Source: Mycobacterium sp. URHD0025 (GTDB lineage Bacteria; Actinomycetota; Actinomycetes; Mycobacteriales; Mycobacteriaceae). From it: 64,000 nt of DNA. Under the pieces are notes generated by a model, which saw only the letters and a list, made by a program, of their open reading frames with translations, was not told the origin of the DNA and ran no database searches. The position numbers were made by a program, and so were the translations under genes. This document shows positions 24,980 to 34,454 of this stretch, in pieces; position 1 is the first letter of the stretch, and each line of letters starts with the position of its first letter. The stretch spans positions 186,001-250,000 of the forward strand of contig NZ_AUEQ01000006.1 in assembly GCF_000426065.1 (NCBI RefSeq), written 5' to 3'.

Positions 24980-26476
24980 GTGCCCGCGCATAAAAGCCCG
25001 ATCAGGGGCTTTGGAGACAAACCCGAGATCGACTATCGCGAACCTGCCGAGACTTCGCCGGACCCTGGCGTACTGAAGCGGGCGATCGCCGCATCGGCGA
25101 TCGGTAACGCCACCGAATGGTTCGACTACGGCATTTACGCATATGGCGTGGGCTACATCTCCGCTGCCATATTCCCCGGAGACGCCCAACAGGCCACATT
25201 GCTGGCCCTTGCGACGTTCGCGGTGTCGTTCCTCGTCCGCCCACTCGGCGGCTTCGTCTGGGGACCCCTCGGCGACCGGCTCGGCCGCAAACACGTGCTT
25301 GCGATCACCATCGTGCTGATGGCGGGCGCGACGTTCTGCGCCGGGCTGATTCCGTCCTACGCCGCGATCGGGATGTGGGCCCCGGTTCTCATGGTCGGGC
25401 TGCGGATGATCCAGGGTTTCTCCACCGGAGGAGAATACGGCGGAGCCGCGACATTCATGGCCGAGTACGCGCCGTCGCGCCGGCGCGGTTTCCTCGGCAG
25501 TTTCCTGGAATTCGGCACTCTCGCGGGCTTTTCGCTTGGTGCGCTGTTGATGCTCGGATTCTCCGCGCTGCTGTCCGATGACCAGATGGGGCAATGGGGT
25601 TGGCGGCTGCCATTTCTCGTGGCAGCCCCGCTCGGCCTGGTCGGTGTCTACCTGCGTTCGAAGCTGGAGGACACCCCGATCTTCCGCGAGCTCGAAGCGA
25701 AGGGGGAGCGGGAAGGCGGACCCGCGTCTGAGCTCAAGGATCTGGTGGTCGAATACTGGGGGCCCATCCTGCGATTGGGCGGTTTGGTCGTCGCGCTCAA
25801 CGTGGTCAATTACACGCTGCTCACCTACATGCCGACGTACCTGGAACAGACGATCGGTTTGTCGAGCAGCCACTCCTTGGTGGTACCCATCATCGGCATG
25901 CTGTCGATGATGGTGTTCCTGCCGTTGTCGGGCCACATCTCCGACCGGGTGGGCCGTAAACCGATGTGGTGGTTCTCGCTGATCGGCCTCTTCATCGCCG
26001 GTATCCCGATGTTCCTGTTGATGGCGACGAACATGGTCGGTGCGATCATCGCCTTCGCGGTGCTGGGCCTGCTCTATGTGCCCCAGCTGTCCACCATCTC
26101 CGCGACTTTCCCGGCGATGTTCCCCACCCAGGTGCGTTACGCCGGTTTTGCCATCGCCTACAACGTGTCGACATCGCTGTTCGGCGGTACGGCTCCGGCG
26201 GTCAATGATTGGGTAGTCGGGAAGACCGGTGACCAACTGGTGCCTGCCTACTACATGATGATCGCCTGCGTGATCGGGATGATCGCGTTGATCAAGGTGC
26301 CGGAGACGGCGCGTTGCCCGATCAGCGGCACCGAGATACCCGGAACGCCGGAAGCGCCGGCGCAGCTCGATTACGAGACCGAGCCCGAGGTGGAGAGTCA
26401 GACCGATCCCGGACCCGGACCCGGAACCGAGCCCGGCACCGACGCCGGCACATCGACGACGTCAGCCGGCCGGTAG
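24980..26476 (+). CDS. MHS-family (ProP/KgtP-type) metabolite:H+ symporter
   Basis: A 498-residue, 12-TM major-facilitator symporter of the metabolite:H+ symporter group. Signature stretches are GNATEWFDYGIYAYGVGYIS in TM1, RPLGGFVWGPLGDRLGRKHVL in the first loop and RMIQGFSTGGEYGGAATFMAEYAP. The C-terminus is a Pro/Glu/Gly/Thr-rich tail (about 455-498). These carriers import small carboxylates or betaines. Start is GTG 24980 with GGAGG close upstream. It ends overlapping the convergent GntR gene by 15 bp and probably supplies the substrate for the racemase/amidase genes. Confidence 0.88.
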   Translation: MPAHKSPIRGFGDKPEIDYREPAETSPDPGVLKRAIAASAIGNATEWFDYGIYAYGVGYISAAIFPGDAQQATLLALATFAVSFLVRPLGGFVWGPLGDRLGRKHVLAITIVLMAGATFCAGLIPSYAAIGMWAPVLMVGLRMIQGFSTGGEYGGAATFMAEYAPSRRRGFLGSFLEFGTLAGFSLGALLMLGFSALLSDDQMGQWGWRLPFLVAAPLGLVGVYLRSKLEDTPIFRELEAKGEREGGPASELKDLVVEYWGPILRLGGLVVALNVVNYTLLTYMPTYLEQTIGLSSSHSLVVPIIGMLSMMVFLPLSGHISDRVGRKPMWWFSLIGLFIAGIPMFLLMATNMVGAIIAFAVLGLLYVPQLSTISATFPAMFPTQVRYAGFAIAYNVSTSLFGGTAPAVNDWVVGKTGDQLVPAYYMMIACVIGMIALIKVPETARCPISGTEIPGTPEAPAQLDYETEPEVESQTDPGPGPGTEPGTDAGTSTTSAGR

Positions 26477-27118
26477 CCGGGCGATCAACCGCTCGACGGC
26501 GTCCTCCATGTGGGCCAGCATCAGCTTGTCGGTGAGTGCGACGTCCCCGGATCGGATGGCGCAGGCGAGGGCCTGATGTTCGTTCACGCGGTCGGTGGGG
26601 TCGTCGTAGGTGTCGGCCAGCGCATGAACGCACATCCTGGTCTCCACCAGGAACGTCTGCTGTAGACGGGAAAGCCGTGGACTGCCGGCGAGTTCGACGA
26701 GTAGCTCGTGGAACCGCATGTCCGCCTCGCTCACGTCGTCAAGGTCGCCCGCCGCGGCCATTTCGTCGACCACGGCGAGCAGCGCATCACCGGCCGCGGC
26801 GTAGTCACCCTGCAGGACCTGACGGCTCGCGGTCCGTTCGATGGCCTCGCGGGCCAGGTACATGTCGCGGATCTCGTCGGCGTCCATGGAGTTGACGAAC
26901 ACTCCGCGATTGCGGATCGCGATCAGCAGCCCCTCCTGGGCGAGACGTTGCATGCCCTCTCGGACCGGGCCTCGGCTCACCCCGAACCTGCGGGCCAACT
27001 CGACCTCGCCGAGTTGCGTGCCGGGTACGAGTTCGCCGTATGCGATGGCCTGCCGGAGCTTGTCGGCGACGATGCTCGGTGTCGACACCTGCTCGACGGG
27101 CGTGATGAAGTCGGTCAT
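26462..27118 (-). CDS. GntR-family regulator, FadR/FCD subfamily
   Basis: A 218-residue repressor-type protein. N-terminal winged helix (about 10-75) with VADKLRQAIAYGELVPGTQLGEVELARRFGVSRGPVREGMQRL; C-terminal all-helical FCD ligand domain (about 85-210) with the metal/carboxylate-binding pattern D..R...E / H (MYLAREAIE, DMRFHELLVELAG, EHQAL). It is the last gene of the minus-strand unit (two racemase-like genes then GntR) and overlaps the preceding gene by 4 bp. It likely represses the island until a carboxylate inducer binds. Confidence 0.92.
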   Translation of the reverse strand: MTDFITPVEQVSTPSIVADKLRQAIAYGELVPGTQLGEVELARRFGVSRGPVREGMQRLAQEGLLIAIRNRGVFVNSMDADEIRDMYLAREAIERTASRQVLQGDYAAAGDALLAVVDEMAAAGDLDDVSEADMRFHELLVELAGSPRLSRLQQTFLVETRMCVHALADTYDDPTDRVNEHQALACAIRSGDVALTDKLMLAHMEDAVERLIARLPAG

Positions 27119-27831
27119 CGCACCGCTCCGAACAGCCTGCCGAGTCCGGCTATGGGCGGTAGCAGGCCCAGCAGTTGCAGGCCCTTCCATACGGTCACCT
27201 GGTTGGCGGTGAGCACGGGCTTGCCGATAGCGGATTCCAGCTGGTCGATGAATTCCAGTGTGTGCATGGCGGTGTCGGGAACCAGCACCGCCTCGGCATC
27301 GGGATGGTCGGCGGCACGGACCATGTCGATGACATGTGTCCGTCCGAGCCGGCCCACCTCGGCCGCCGTGACGATGCCGTGGCTTCCCATCGACACCACA
27401 TCAACGCCGCCGCCCGACAGGAATGAGGCGAAGTGTGCCGCCACTTCCGCGGGATAGGACGCCGCCACCGAAACCCGATGTATACCCATGTGCTGCAACG
27501 CATCTACGAAGGCGATGGATGTGGATGACGCGGGGACGCCGGAGGCGTCGGCCACGTCGGCGGCTTGACGCCGCGCACCGTCACGGCCGAAGACGAAACT
27601 GCCGGACGTGCAGGCCCACATCATCGAGTCCGGACGTGCCGTGCCCAATCGTGCGGCACCTTCGGCGAGGCGCTCGGTCCGGCCGAGGTCGAGAAGGGCA
27701 TCGACACGATGCGCGTCCTCGCCGACGGACGTGATCGCGACCGGCAACCGGACTGTGGGTACCCGCGCTTCCACCACGGCGAAGTCGTCCTCGGCGCTGT
27801 GCCCGGGATAGAGGATGCCCACCGTGGCCAT
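27115..27831 (-). CDS. Asp/Glu racemase / maleate isomerase-like protein, second cysteine replaced
   Basis: A 238-residue protein of the Asp/Glu/hydantoin racemase superfamily. It keeps the first catalytic cysteine, Cys74 in ACTSGSFV, but where the second should be (xCTN in its neighbour) it has Asp186 in VPDTAMHT. Two-cysteine racemases and maleate isomerases need both; decarboxylases of this superfamily use only one. It may therefore be a lyase/decarboxylase-like or non-racemising enzyme, or a partner of the neighbouring paralogue. Start ATG 27831 has a GAAAGGAAG ribosome-binding site. It lies between the paralogue and the GntR gene. Confidence 0.8.
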   Translation of the reverse strand: MATVGILYPGHSAEDDFAVVEARVPTVRLPVAITSVGEDAHRVDALLDLGRTERLAEGAARLGTARPDSMMWACTSGSFVFGRDGARRQAADVADASGVPASSTSIAFVDALQHMGIHRVSVAASYPAEVAAHFASFLSGGGVDVVSMGSHGIVTAAEVGRLGRTHVIDMVRAADHPDAEAVLVPDTAMHTLEFIDQLESAIGKPVLTANQVTVWKGLQLLGLLPPIAGLGRLFGAVR

Positions 27832-27871
27832 GCTTCTTCCTTTCAATGGCCGCCTTGTCACTTGCACGCGC

Positions 27872-28615
27872 TCAGAGTTCCAGCAGCCGCTGCCCGGCGC
27901 CGACGGCCTTGCGTCCCGCGACCGCCAGGGCGGCCCACATGGTCACCTGATTGGCGGTGACCACGGGCTTGCCGAGCTCGTGCTCCAGTCGGCAGATCAG
28001 ATCGTAGGTAGGCAGATTCGTGCAACTGATGACGATGGCCTCCGCGTCCGGGCAGTCGGTGGAGCGCACGAGTTCGGCCGTGGTCTCGTAAGGCACGGCC
28101 CAGATCCGCGAGGTCATCCCCAGGCCCGCGGTGGCGGCCACCTCCACCCCGGCCTCCATGAGGTAACTGGTCAGCCCGCTGGTCAGATCCGTGGTGTAGG
28201 GAGTGACGGTGGCGACCGTCTTGACCCCGAGGTGCCGCAGTGCGGCCAGCATCGAACCGCTCGTGGTCACCGCTGCGGGGGCGCCCGCCGCACGCATGGC
28301 CGCCACCAGTGCGGCCTCACCGGCCATGCCCTTGACGAAGCTTCCCGAGGTGCATGCGTATGCCGTGACCAGTGGCGACACCGCGAGCACATTCGCGGCA
28401 CCGGCCTCGACCTGCTCGGGTTCGGAGACGTGCACCGCCATGTCGACAGTCACCTGCATCGGCACGTACCGCAACCGGGTGACATAGAGGCTGACGTCAT
28501 CGGGCACCCAGCGCCACAGTTCGCGGTCGAGAGCGAAGTCGTGTGGCGTCACGACACCTATCCCCACCTGCTGCAATGGCGGGGGAGGAACGACTTCCTC
28601 GAGTGTCATGTCCAT
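27872..28615 (-). CDS. Maleate isomerase / Asp-Glu racemase family enzyme
   Basis: A 247-residue member of the same superfamily, with both catalytic cysteines present: Cys88 in ACTSGSFVKG and Cys198 in VISCTNLPTYD. This pattern is typical of maleate cis-trans isomerases and related racemases; the reaction would be isomerisation of a small dicarboxylate or racemisation of an amino-acid derivative. It is the first gene of the minus-strand unit, 69 bp from the divergent dehydrogenase start, with a GntR-type dyad between them. Nearby amidase fits a maleamate-like or N-carbamoyl/amide route, but no substrate can be read directly. Confidence 0.85.
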   Translation of the reverse strand: MDMTLEEVVPPPPLQQVGIGVVTPHDFALDRELWRWVPDDVSLYVTRLRYVPMQVTVDMAVHVSEPEQVEAGAANVLAVSPLVTAYACTSGSFVKGMAGEAALVAAMRAAGAPAAVTTSGSMLAALRHLGVKTVATVTPYTTDLTSGLTSYLMEAGVEVAATAGLGMTSRIWAVPYETTAELVRSTDCPDAEAIVISCTNLPTYDLICRLEHELGKPVVTANQVTMWAALAVAGRKAVGAGQRLLEL

Positions 28616-28647
28616 AGTGTGAGGCCGACAGGCCCAACCGGCAACAG

Positions 28648-28659
28648 ATTGTTGACAAT
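28648..28659. promoter_or_regulatory. GntR-type operator in divergent promoter
   Basis: ATTGT, TG, ACAAT is a perfect 5-bp-arm dyad midway between the divergent racemase and dehydrogenase genes. The form TTGT-N2-ACAA is common for FCD-type GntR regulators, one of which is encoded in this island. Confidence 0.6.
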
Positions 28660-28684
28660 CCTACGAACGCGTTCCTAGCCTCGA

Positions 28685-29671
28685 ATGGTGCCGCCCCACG
28701 CAACCCGCCCGGTGATCGCGGTTTTGTGCGAGCGTGAGACCGACCGGGTACCCGGCCTGAGCGGACTAGACGCCGAATTCCGGTACTGCGACGCGGAGGG
28801 GCTGGCGCAGGCTGTCGCGGGTGCACGCGCTCTGCTGCTGTGGGACTACTTCTCGACCGCCCTGCGTGAGGTGTGGGCAGACGCACACGCGCTGGAGTGG
28901 GTTCACGTCGCGGCGGCCGGTGTCGACACCCTGCTGTTCGACGGGTTGCGTGAGTCCGACGTCGTGGTCACCAATGCCCGAGGCGTATTCGACCGTCCCA
29001 TAGCCGAATACGTGCTCGGCGCGGTGATCGCGTATGCCAAGGGCAGTCAGACCAGCTTCGATTTCCAACGTCGCCATGAGTGGCGCCATCGTGAGACCCG
29101 GAGCGTCGCCGGTGCGCACGTACTCGTGGTCGGCACCGGCAGCATCGGCCGCGAGATCGCCCGCTTGCTGCGCGCGGCCGGTCTGGCGGTGCGCGGCGCC
29201 GGACGCATTGCGGTCGAACAGGATCCGGATTTCGGCACGGTGGTGGACAGCGGCGACCTGGCCGCGGCCGTCGGCTGGTGCGATCACCTGGTGCTGGCCG
29301 CGCCGCTCACTCCGGCCACGCGAGGACTTGTCGATGCGGGCGTGCTGGAGGCGATGAAACCCGATGCGCACCTTGTCAATATCGCGCGCGGACCGATCCT
29401 CGACGAGGATGCGCTGCTTGCCGCGCTGACCGAACGCCGTATCGGTGGCGCGACCCTCGATGTGTTCGGCACCGAGCCGCTGCCCGCCGATCACCCGTTG
29501 TGGGACGCGCCGGGTGCCGTCATCACCGCGCACATGTCCGGTGACGTCATCGGGTTCCGCGACACCCTGGCCGCTCAGTTCGCCGACAATGCGCGACGGT
29601 GGCTGCGCGGGCAACCGTTGGTCAATGTGGTGGACAAGAAGCTGGGTTACGTCTCCGGAGCGACATCGTGA
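28685..29671 (+). CDS. D-2-hydroxyacid dehydrogenase family protein
   Basis: A 328-residue NAD(P)-dependent dehydrogenase. The dinucleotide fold is GTGSIGREIARLLRAAG, and the catalytic set is present: Arg in VNIARGPILDE, Glu in DVFGTEPLP and His in ITAHMSGD. Such enzymes interconvert 2-oxo and D-2-hydroxy acids. It opens the plus-strand half of the island and overlaps the amidase start (GTGA). It may reduce or oxidise the carbon skeleton produced by the amidase and isomerase. Confidence 0.9.
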   Translation: MVPPHATRPVIAVLCERETDRVPGLSGLDAEFRYCDAEGLAQAVAGARALLLWDYFSTALREVWADAHALEWVHVAAAGVDTLLFDGLRESDVVVTNARGVFDRPIAEYVLGAVIAYAKGSQTSFDFQRRHEWRHRETRSVAGAHVLVVGTGSIGREIARLLRAAGLAVRGAGRIAVEQDPDFGTVVDSGDLAAAVGWCDHLVLAAPLTPATRGLVDAGVLEAMKPDAHLVNIARGPILDEDALLAALTERRIGGATLDVFGTEPLPADHPLWDAPGAVITAHMSGDVIGFRDTLAAQFADNARRWLRGQPLVNVVDKKLGYVSGATS

Positions 29672-31074
29672 TCCCGCAGGCTGTCGAATTGCTCGCGGCC
29701 TACCGGGACAAGAGGATCTCGCCGGTGGAGGCGACCGACGCGGCCCTGTCCGCCATCGATCGCCACAACGACGCGGTCAACGCGTTTGTGCTCGTCGACT
29801 CCGACGGTGCGATGGCCGCCGCGTGTGAATCCGAAAAGCGTTGGTATCAAGGGAATCCGCTCGGCCCTGCCGATGGCATCCCGACGTCGATCAAGGATGC
29901 GCTCTGGACCCGGGGCTGGCCGACGTTGCGGGGCAGCTGGCAGATCGACGATGCGGGCCCGTGGCAGGAGGATGCGCCCAGTGTGGCGCGGTTGCGGGAA
30001 TCCGGCGCGGTCCTGCTGGGCAAGACCACCACGCCGGAGTACTCGTGGAAGGGCGTGACCGACTCGCCTCGCTACGGAGTGACCGGAAACCCGTGGAACC
30101 CGGGGATGACGGCAGGCGGGTCCAGTGGCGGCAGCGCGGCGGCGGTGGCGATCGGCATGGGGGCGTGGTCGGTGGGCACCGATGGCGGTGGTTCGGTGCG
30201 CATCCCTGCCGCGTTCACCGGCACCGTAGCGCTCAAACCGACCTACGGTCTGATCCCGCTGTATCCACCGAGCCCGTTCGGCACCCTCTCGCATGCCGGC
30301 CCCATGGCGCGGACGGTCGCCGACGTCGCCGCGTTGCTGGACGTCATCACCGGATTCGATGCCCGTGACTGGTCGGCCATGCCTTCTCCGAGTTCGCCCT
30401 TCACCGCGGCTCTCGGCCAACCGATCACAGGATTGCGGGTCGCCTACTCGCCGAATTGCGGCTTCGGCGCCAACGATCCCGAGGTGGACATCGCGGTGCG
30501 AGCCGCGGTGGAGGTGCTCGCCGCCGCCGGGGCATGCGTCGAGGAAGTCGACCCCGGCTTCGCCGATCCGGTCCATGCCTTCCACGTCCTGTGGTTCGCC
30601 GGTGAGGCAAAGGTGTTGGAAGGCAAGCTGAGTGGCCCTGACGCCGGGCGGATCGATCCGGGTCTGCGACGCACAGCCGAAATCGGGACGACCTTCACCG
30701 CATCGGACTATCTGGACGCGACCGCCGTCCGGATGAAGCTCGGAGAACTGATGGGCCGGTTCCACCAGACCTACGATGTCCTGATCACACCGACGCTGCC
30801 GCTGACCGCATTCGCCACGGGCCGCGACGTCCCCGCTGGTTCGCCCTCGCCGGACTGGACGAGCTGGACGCCGTACACCTACCCGTTCAATCTGACGCAG
30901 CAGCCAGCACTTTCGGTGCCGTGCGGGTTCAGCTCGAGCGGCCTGCCCATCGGGATGCAGATCGTCGGTCCCCGGCACGCGGATGCCTTGGTACTGCGGG
31001 TGGGGGACGCCTACCAGGGCGTCACGGACTGGCATCGCCACGCGCCGGCGATGCTCACAAAGGAGGATGCATGA
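29668..31074 (+). CDS. Amidase-signature family amidohydrolase
   Basis: A 468-residue amidase with an intact triad: Lys76 in TSIKDALW, Ser152 in GGSSGGSAAAVA and Ser176 in TDGGGSVRIPA (24 residues apart). It hydrolyses an amide or carbamoyl bond. GTG start overlaps the dehydrogenase stop; its own stop overlaps the DUF3830 gene (ATGA), so three proteins are translationally linked. It is distinct in sequence from the amidase at 16132-17514. Confidence 0.9.
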   Translation: MIPQAVELLAAYRDKRISPVEATDAALSAIDRHNDAVNAFVLVDSDGAMAAACESEKRWYQGNPLGPADGIPTSIKDALWTRGWPTLRGSWQIDDAGPWQEDAPSVARLRESGAVLLGKTTTPEYSWKGVTDSPRYGVTGNPWNPGMTAGGSSGGSAAAVAIGMGAWSVGTDGGGSVRIPAAFTGTVALKPTYGLIPLYPPSPFGTLSHAGPMARTVADVAALLDVITGFDARDWSAMPSPSSPFTAALGQPITGLRVAYSPNCGFGANDPEVDIAVRAAVEVLAAAGACVEEVDPGFADPVHAFHVLWFAGEAKVLEGKLSGPDAGRIDPGLRRTAEIGTTFTASDYLDATAVRMKLGELMGRFHQTYDVLITPTLPLTAFATGRDVPAGSPSPDWTSWTPYTYPFNLTQQPALSVPCGFSSSGLPIGMQIVGPRHADALVLRVGDAYQGVTDWHRHAPAMLTKEDA

Positions 31075-31568
31075 GCCGGTTGATCACCGTATCGCTGGAC
31101 AAACACGGCGTCAGTTGCGTTGCCCGGCTGCTCGACGGACAGGCGCCGCGAACATGTGCCGCCGTGTGGGAGGCCTTACCGCTGGCCGCGCAGGTGTATC
31201 ACGGCAAGTACGCCCGCAACGAGATCTACACTCTGCTACCGGCATTCGGTGCCGATCCCGGTAAAGAGAACACCACGGTCACGCCGATCCCCGGAGACCT
31301 GTGCTGGTTCTCGTTCGACTCCGATGATCTGGGCAACCCCGCATACGGTTACGAGGACAGCGCAGGTACCGGGACCACCGGTGCGATCGTCGACCTCGCA
31401 CTGTTCTACGGCCGCAACAATCTGCTGATCAACGGGGATCAGGGCTGGGTGCCCGGCAACGTGTTCGGCGAGATCGTCGAGGGGCTCGAGGACATGACCG
31501 CGGCCTGTCAGGACCTGTGGATGGGCGGAGCCAGAGGCGAGACGTTGCGCTTCGCCCGGCTGTCGTGA
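31071..31568 (+). CDS. DUF3830 protein (cyclophilin-like fold)
   Basis: A 165-residue protein matching DUF3830: an N-terminal ITVSLDKHGVSCVARLLD, a central PLAAQVYHGKYARNEIYTLLP and FYGRNNLLINGDQGWVPGNVFGEI near the C-terminus. The family is predicted to have a cyclophilin-like barrel; its function is not known to me. A perfect AGGAGG ribosome-binding site lies before the ATG. Occurrence with an amidase and Asp/Glu-racemase-like genes suggests a role in the same nitrogen-compound pathway rather than protein folding. Confidence 0.82.
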   Translation: MSRLITVSLDKHGVSCVARLLDGQAPRTCAAVWEALPLAAQVYHGKYARNEIYTLLPAFGADPGKENTTVTPIPGDLCWFSFDSDDLGNPAYGYEDSAGTGTTGAIVDLALFYGRNNLLINGDQGWVPGNVFGEIVEGLEDMTAACQDLWMGGARGETLRFARLS

Positions 31569-31645
31569 TTCAGGCGGCATGTACGCGGCGGATCGGTGCT
31601 CGATACTGACTGTAATCCGCCGCGTAACGCCGGATCGCCCGGTGT

Positions 31646-32566
31646 TCAGCCCAAAGTACCGCTGACGTAGACGATCTCGCCCATCGGGTCGTTGTCGTCG
31701 CGGGCCGGTACCGGCAGGCCGTGACGGACGAACAGCTCCGAGCGGACCACCCCGGTCATCTGCCAGCCCTTGGCGCTCAGATAGTCGGCGGCCGAATGCC
31801 TTTCGCCGTGGTAGATCAGCGACGGCATGTCCAAGTTCAAACCCATCTGGCTGAACGCCGCGGTAGCGGCGCGCGCCTTCTCCGGGTCGAAATCCTTGAG
31901 CGCTGGTACGAACTCCGTGGCCACCGCGCTACCGGCTGCGCTGAGCGCGGCGATGTTGTCGAACAACCGGTCCTGTGCCTCGGGCGGCAGGTAGATCAGC
32001 AGACCCTCGGCACACCACGCGGTCGGTTTGGCCGGATCGAATCCCGCCGCCTGCAGGGCGGCCGGCCAATCGTCGCGCAGGTCGACCGGTACGGTGCGGC
32101 GTTCGGCGGTCGGTGCGGCGCCCAGGTCCGCGAGCGTGCGGGTCTTGAACTCGATCACCTCGGGCTGGTCGATCTCGTAGACGACGGTTCCCTCGGGCCA
32201 GGGCAGGCGGTACGCGCGCGAGTCCAGGCCCGAGGCCAAGATCACCGCCTGCCGGATGCCCGCCTTGCCCGCGGCGATGAAGTAGTCATCGAAAAAGCGC
32301 GTACGCACCGCCATTTCGTCGATGTTGGCGCGGGCCCGCTCGGCGGCGTCCGGGGCGAATTGCCCCAGCGCCTCCAGGCTCAGCTCGCCATCGACCATCT
32401 TGGTGAACACGTCGATGCCCACCGCACGAACCAACGGCGCGGCGAACGGATCGTCGATCAGTCCGTGTGAGTCCAGGCTGGCGACCGCCCGCCCGGCCGC
32501 CACCATCGTTGCGGTCGCTCCGACGCTGGAGGCCAGATCCCAGCTGTCACCCTCGGTACGTGCCAT
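31646..32566 (-). CDS. Class I SAM-dependent methyltransferase, LCM/TIGR00027 family (array member 1)
   Basis: A 306-residue mycobacterial methyltransferase related to leucine carboxyl methyltransferases. N-terminal [23 protein letters not shown]-binding [22 protein letters not shown] followed by [12 protein letters not shown], and [17 protein letters not shown] are family hallmarks. The methyl acceptor is unknown for this family. It is the last of four tandem paralogues on the minus strand between sppA and secY, a position that also holds such genes in M. tuberculosis. Confidence 0.92.
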   Translation of the reverse strand: MARTEGDSWDLASSVGATATMVAAGRAVASLDSHGLIDDPFAAPLVRAVGIDVFTKMVDGELSLEALGQFAPDAAERARANIDEMAVRTRFFDDYFIAAGKAGIRQAVILASGLDSRAYRLPWPEGTVVYEIDQPEVIEFKTRTLADLGAAPTAERRTVPVDLRDDWPAALQAAGFDPAKPTAWCAEGLLIYLPPEAQDRLFDNIAALSAAGSAVATEFVPALKDFDPEKARAATAAFSQMGLNLDMPSLIYHGERHSAADYLSAKGWQMTGVVRSELFVRHGLPVPARDDNDPMGEIVYVSGTLG

Positions 32567-32584
32567 GGTGCGTCCCCCGGTCGT

Positions 32585-33490
32585 CTAGTTCGATGTCTTG
32601 AATGTTGCCGACAGATAACCAGAATCGCCGGCTATCTCCTCAAGTTCGTCGGGATAGGCGAAACCGTGCGATTCGTAGGCGGCCCGGGTGGACTGCACCG
32701 TGACGTCCCACCCCTGCGCGGAGAGGTAATCGCGGGCGGAGGCTCGGTCGCCGGAGTAGAACAGGTCCAGCAGATCGACGTCGGTGCCGACTTTCTTGGA
32801 CCATTCACTGACCCGCGCCGACCAGTCCTTCGACATTGCGGCGGTGTCCATGTGCTCAGTGGCGAGCCGGCTACCCGGAGCGCTGAGCGCGGTGATGTTG
32901 TCGAACAGCCGGTCCTGGGCTTCGGGCGGCAGGTAGATCAGCAGACCCTCGGCGATCCAGGCGGTCGGGCTCTGAGGATCGAAGCCGTTGTCACGCAGGG
33001 CTTTCGGCCAGTCGTCGCGCAGGTCGACCGGCACAGTGTGAAGCTCGGCGGCCGGCTGGGCCCCGAGATCGGTCAGCGTGCCGGTCTTGAACTCCAGGAC
33101 CGCGGGCTGGTCCACCTCGAACACCACGCTGCCCGCCGGCCAGGGCAGCCGGTAACTGCGGGTGTCCAGACCGGAGGCCAGGATCACCGCCTGCCGGATA
33201 CCCGCGTCACTGGCGGTGGTGAAGAAGTCGTCGAAAAACCGGGTGCGGACGGCGATCTGCTCACACATCCGCTGCCGGTCGAGCATCAGATCGCCCTCGA
33301 TGCACACCTCGCCGTCGGCGATCCGGATGCTGTGTTCGAGGCCAACCGCACGGACCAGGGCGTCCGCGTACGGGTCGTTGATCAGGGGCTCGGATTGCTT
33401 GGTGGCCAGCGCGCGCGAGGCCGCGACGCCCGTCGCGGTCGCCCCGACGCTGGTGGCCAGATCCCAGGTGTCGCCTTCTGTGCGTGCCAT
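32585..33490 (-). CDS. Class I SAM-dependent methyltransferase, LCM/TIGR00027 family (array member 2)
   Basis: A 301-residue paralogue with [42 protein letters not shown] and [17 protein letters not shown]. Compared with its neighbours the N-terminal cap region (about 45-75) is divergent and slightly shorter. Eighteen bases separate it from array member 1. Cotranscription of the four genes is likely from the spacing; the promoter would lie upstream of 35369. Confidence 0.92.
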   Translation of the reverse strand: MARTEGDTWDLATSVGATATGVAASRALATKQSEPLINDPYADALVRAVGLEHSIRIADGEVCIEGDLMLDRQRMCEQIAVRTRFFDDFFTTASDAGIRQAVILASGLDTRSYRLPWPAGSVVFEVDQPAVLEFKTGTLTDLGAQPAAELHTVPVDLRDDWPKALRDNGFDPQSPTAWIAEGLLIYLPPEAQDRLFDNITALSAPGSRLATEHMDTAAMSKDWSARVSEWSKKVGTDVDLLDLFYSGDRASARDYLSAQGWDVTVQSTRAAYESHGFAYPDELEEIAGDSGYLSATFKTSN

Positions 33491-33497
33491 GGTTCTC

Positions 33498-34430
33498 CTA
33501 GTTTCGTATCGCGATGACGGCCTGCGAGTTGCGTTGCGGCGCAGCGGCTTCTCCGGTGGGGAACTCGCGGCCGTACTCGGCGAACAGCTCGGGCCGTCGG
33601 CGTGCTGTCACCGTCCATCCGCTGTCGGTGAGATAGTCGACCACCGAATTACGCTCTCCGTCGTACCAGAGGTTGGCCAGATCGAGGTCGAGACCGTGCT
33701 GCCGCCACTGCTCGCTCATCGCGTTGCCCCGCTCGCGCAGGTTCGCCGCGATGTCGGGATGGAACTCGGTGGCCAGCCGGCTGCCGGGGGCGCTGAGCGC
33801 GGTGATGTTGTCGAACAACCGGTCCTGCGCCTCGGGCGGCAGATAGGCCAGCAGGCCCTCGGCACTCCATGCGCTCGGTGCGGCCGGATCGAACCCGGCG
33901 GCCCGAAGCGCCGCCGGCCAGTCGTCACGCAGATCGATGGCCACGGTGCGGCGTTCGGCCGTGGGAGTGGCTCCGATCTGGGCCATGGTGGCCGTCTTGG
34001 CGCCGATCACCTCAGGCTGGTCGATCTCATAGACCACCGTGCCGTCCGGCCACGGCAGTCGGTAGGCGCGTGAATCCAGCCCCGAGGCCAGGATCACTGC
34101 CTGGCGGATCCCGCCGCCTCCGGCGGCACCTGTGGAATTGCCGCCTCCGGCGGCGGAAGTGAAGAAGTCGTCGAAGAACTTCGTCCGCACCGCCATGATG
34201 CCGATCATCATCTCGGCGCCTTCGGCCAGTTCGCCGTCGAGGGCGATCTCGCCGTCGACGAGCTTGGTGAAGAACTCGACGCCGACGGCGCGGACCAGGT
34301 CCGCGGCGTAGGGGTCGTTGATCAGTGGATCCGGTTCAGCACTGGCGATCGCTCGGGCTGCGGCGACCATCGTCGCCGTCGCACCCACGCTGGAAGCCAG
34401 ATCCCAACTGTCGGTGTCGGACCGTGCCAT
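33498..34430 (-). CDS. Class I SAM-dependent methyltransferase, LCM/TIGR00027 family (array member 3), with Gly-rich insertion
   Basis: A 310-residue paralogue beginning [20 protein letters not shown]. Between the RTKFFDDFF helix and the SAM-binding [19 protein letters not shown] it carries a short insertion ([15 protein letters not shown]) absent from the other three copies. The DNA shows a 15-bp direct repeat 27 nt apart (34113-34127 and 34140-34154), which suggests slippage or partial duplication in frame. The rest of the fold, including [13 protein letters not shown] and [17 protein letters not shown], is intact, so it is probably functional. Confidence 0.9.
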   Translation of the reverse strand: MARSDTDSWDLASSVGATATMVAAARAIASAEPDPLINDPYAADLVRAVGVEFFTKLVDGEIALDGELAEGAEMMIGIMAVRTKFFDDFFTSAAGGGNSTGAAGGGGIRQAVILASGLDSRAYRLPWPDGTVVYEIDQPEVIGAKTATMAQIGATPTAERRTVAIDLRDDWPAALRAAGFDPAAPSAWSAEGLLAYLPPEAQDRLFDNITALSAPGSRLATEFHPDIAANLRERGNAMSEQWRQHGLDLDLANLWYDGERNSVVDYLTDSGWTVTARRRPELFAEYGREFPTGEAAAPQRNSQAVIAIRN

Positions 34431-34454
34431 CGAGTTCCCCTGACTTCTCGGCTG

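Noticed and set aside
24854..26236. Open frame opposite the MHS symporter
   Set aside because: It is a shadow of the symporter, with His/Arg/Gly-rich composition and no domain.
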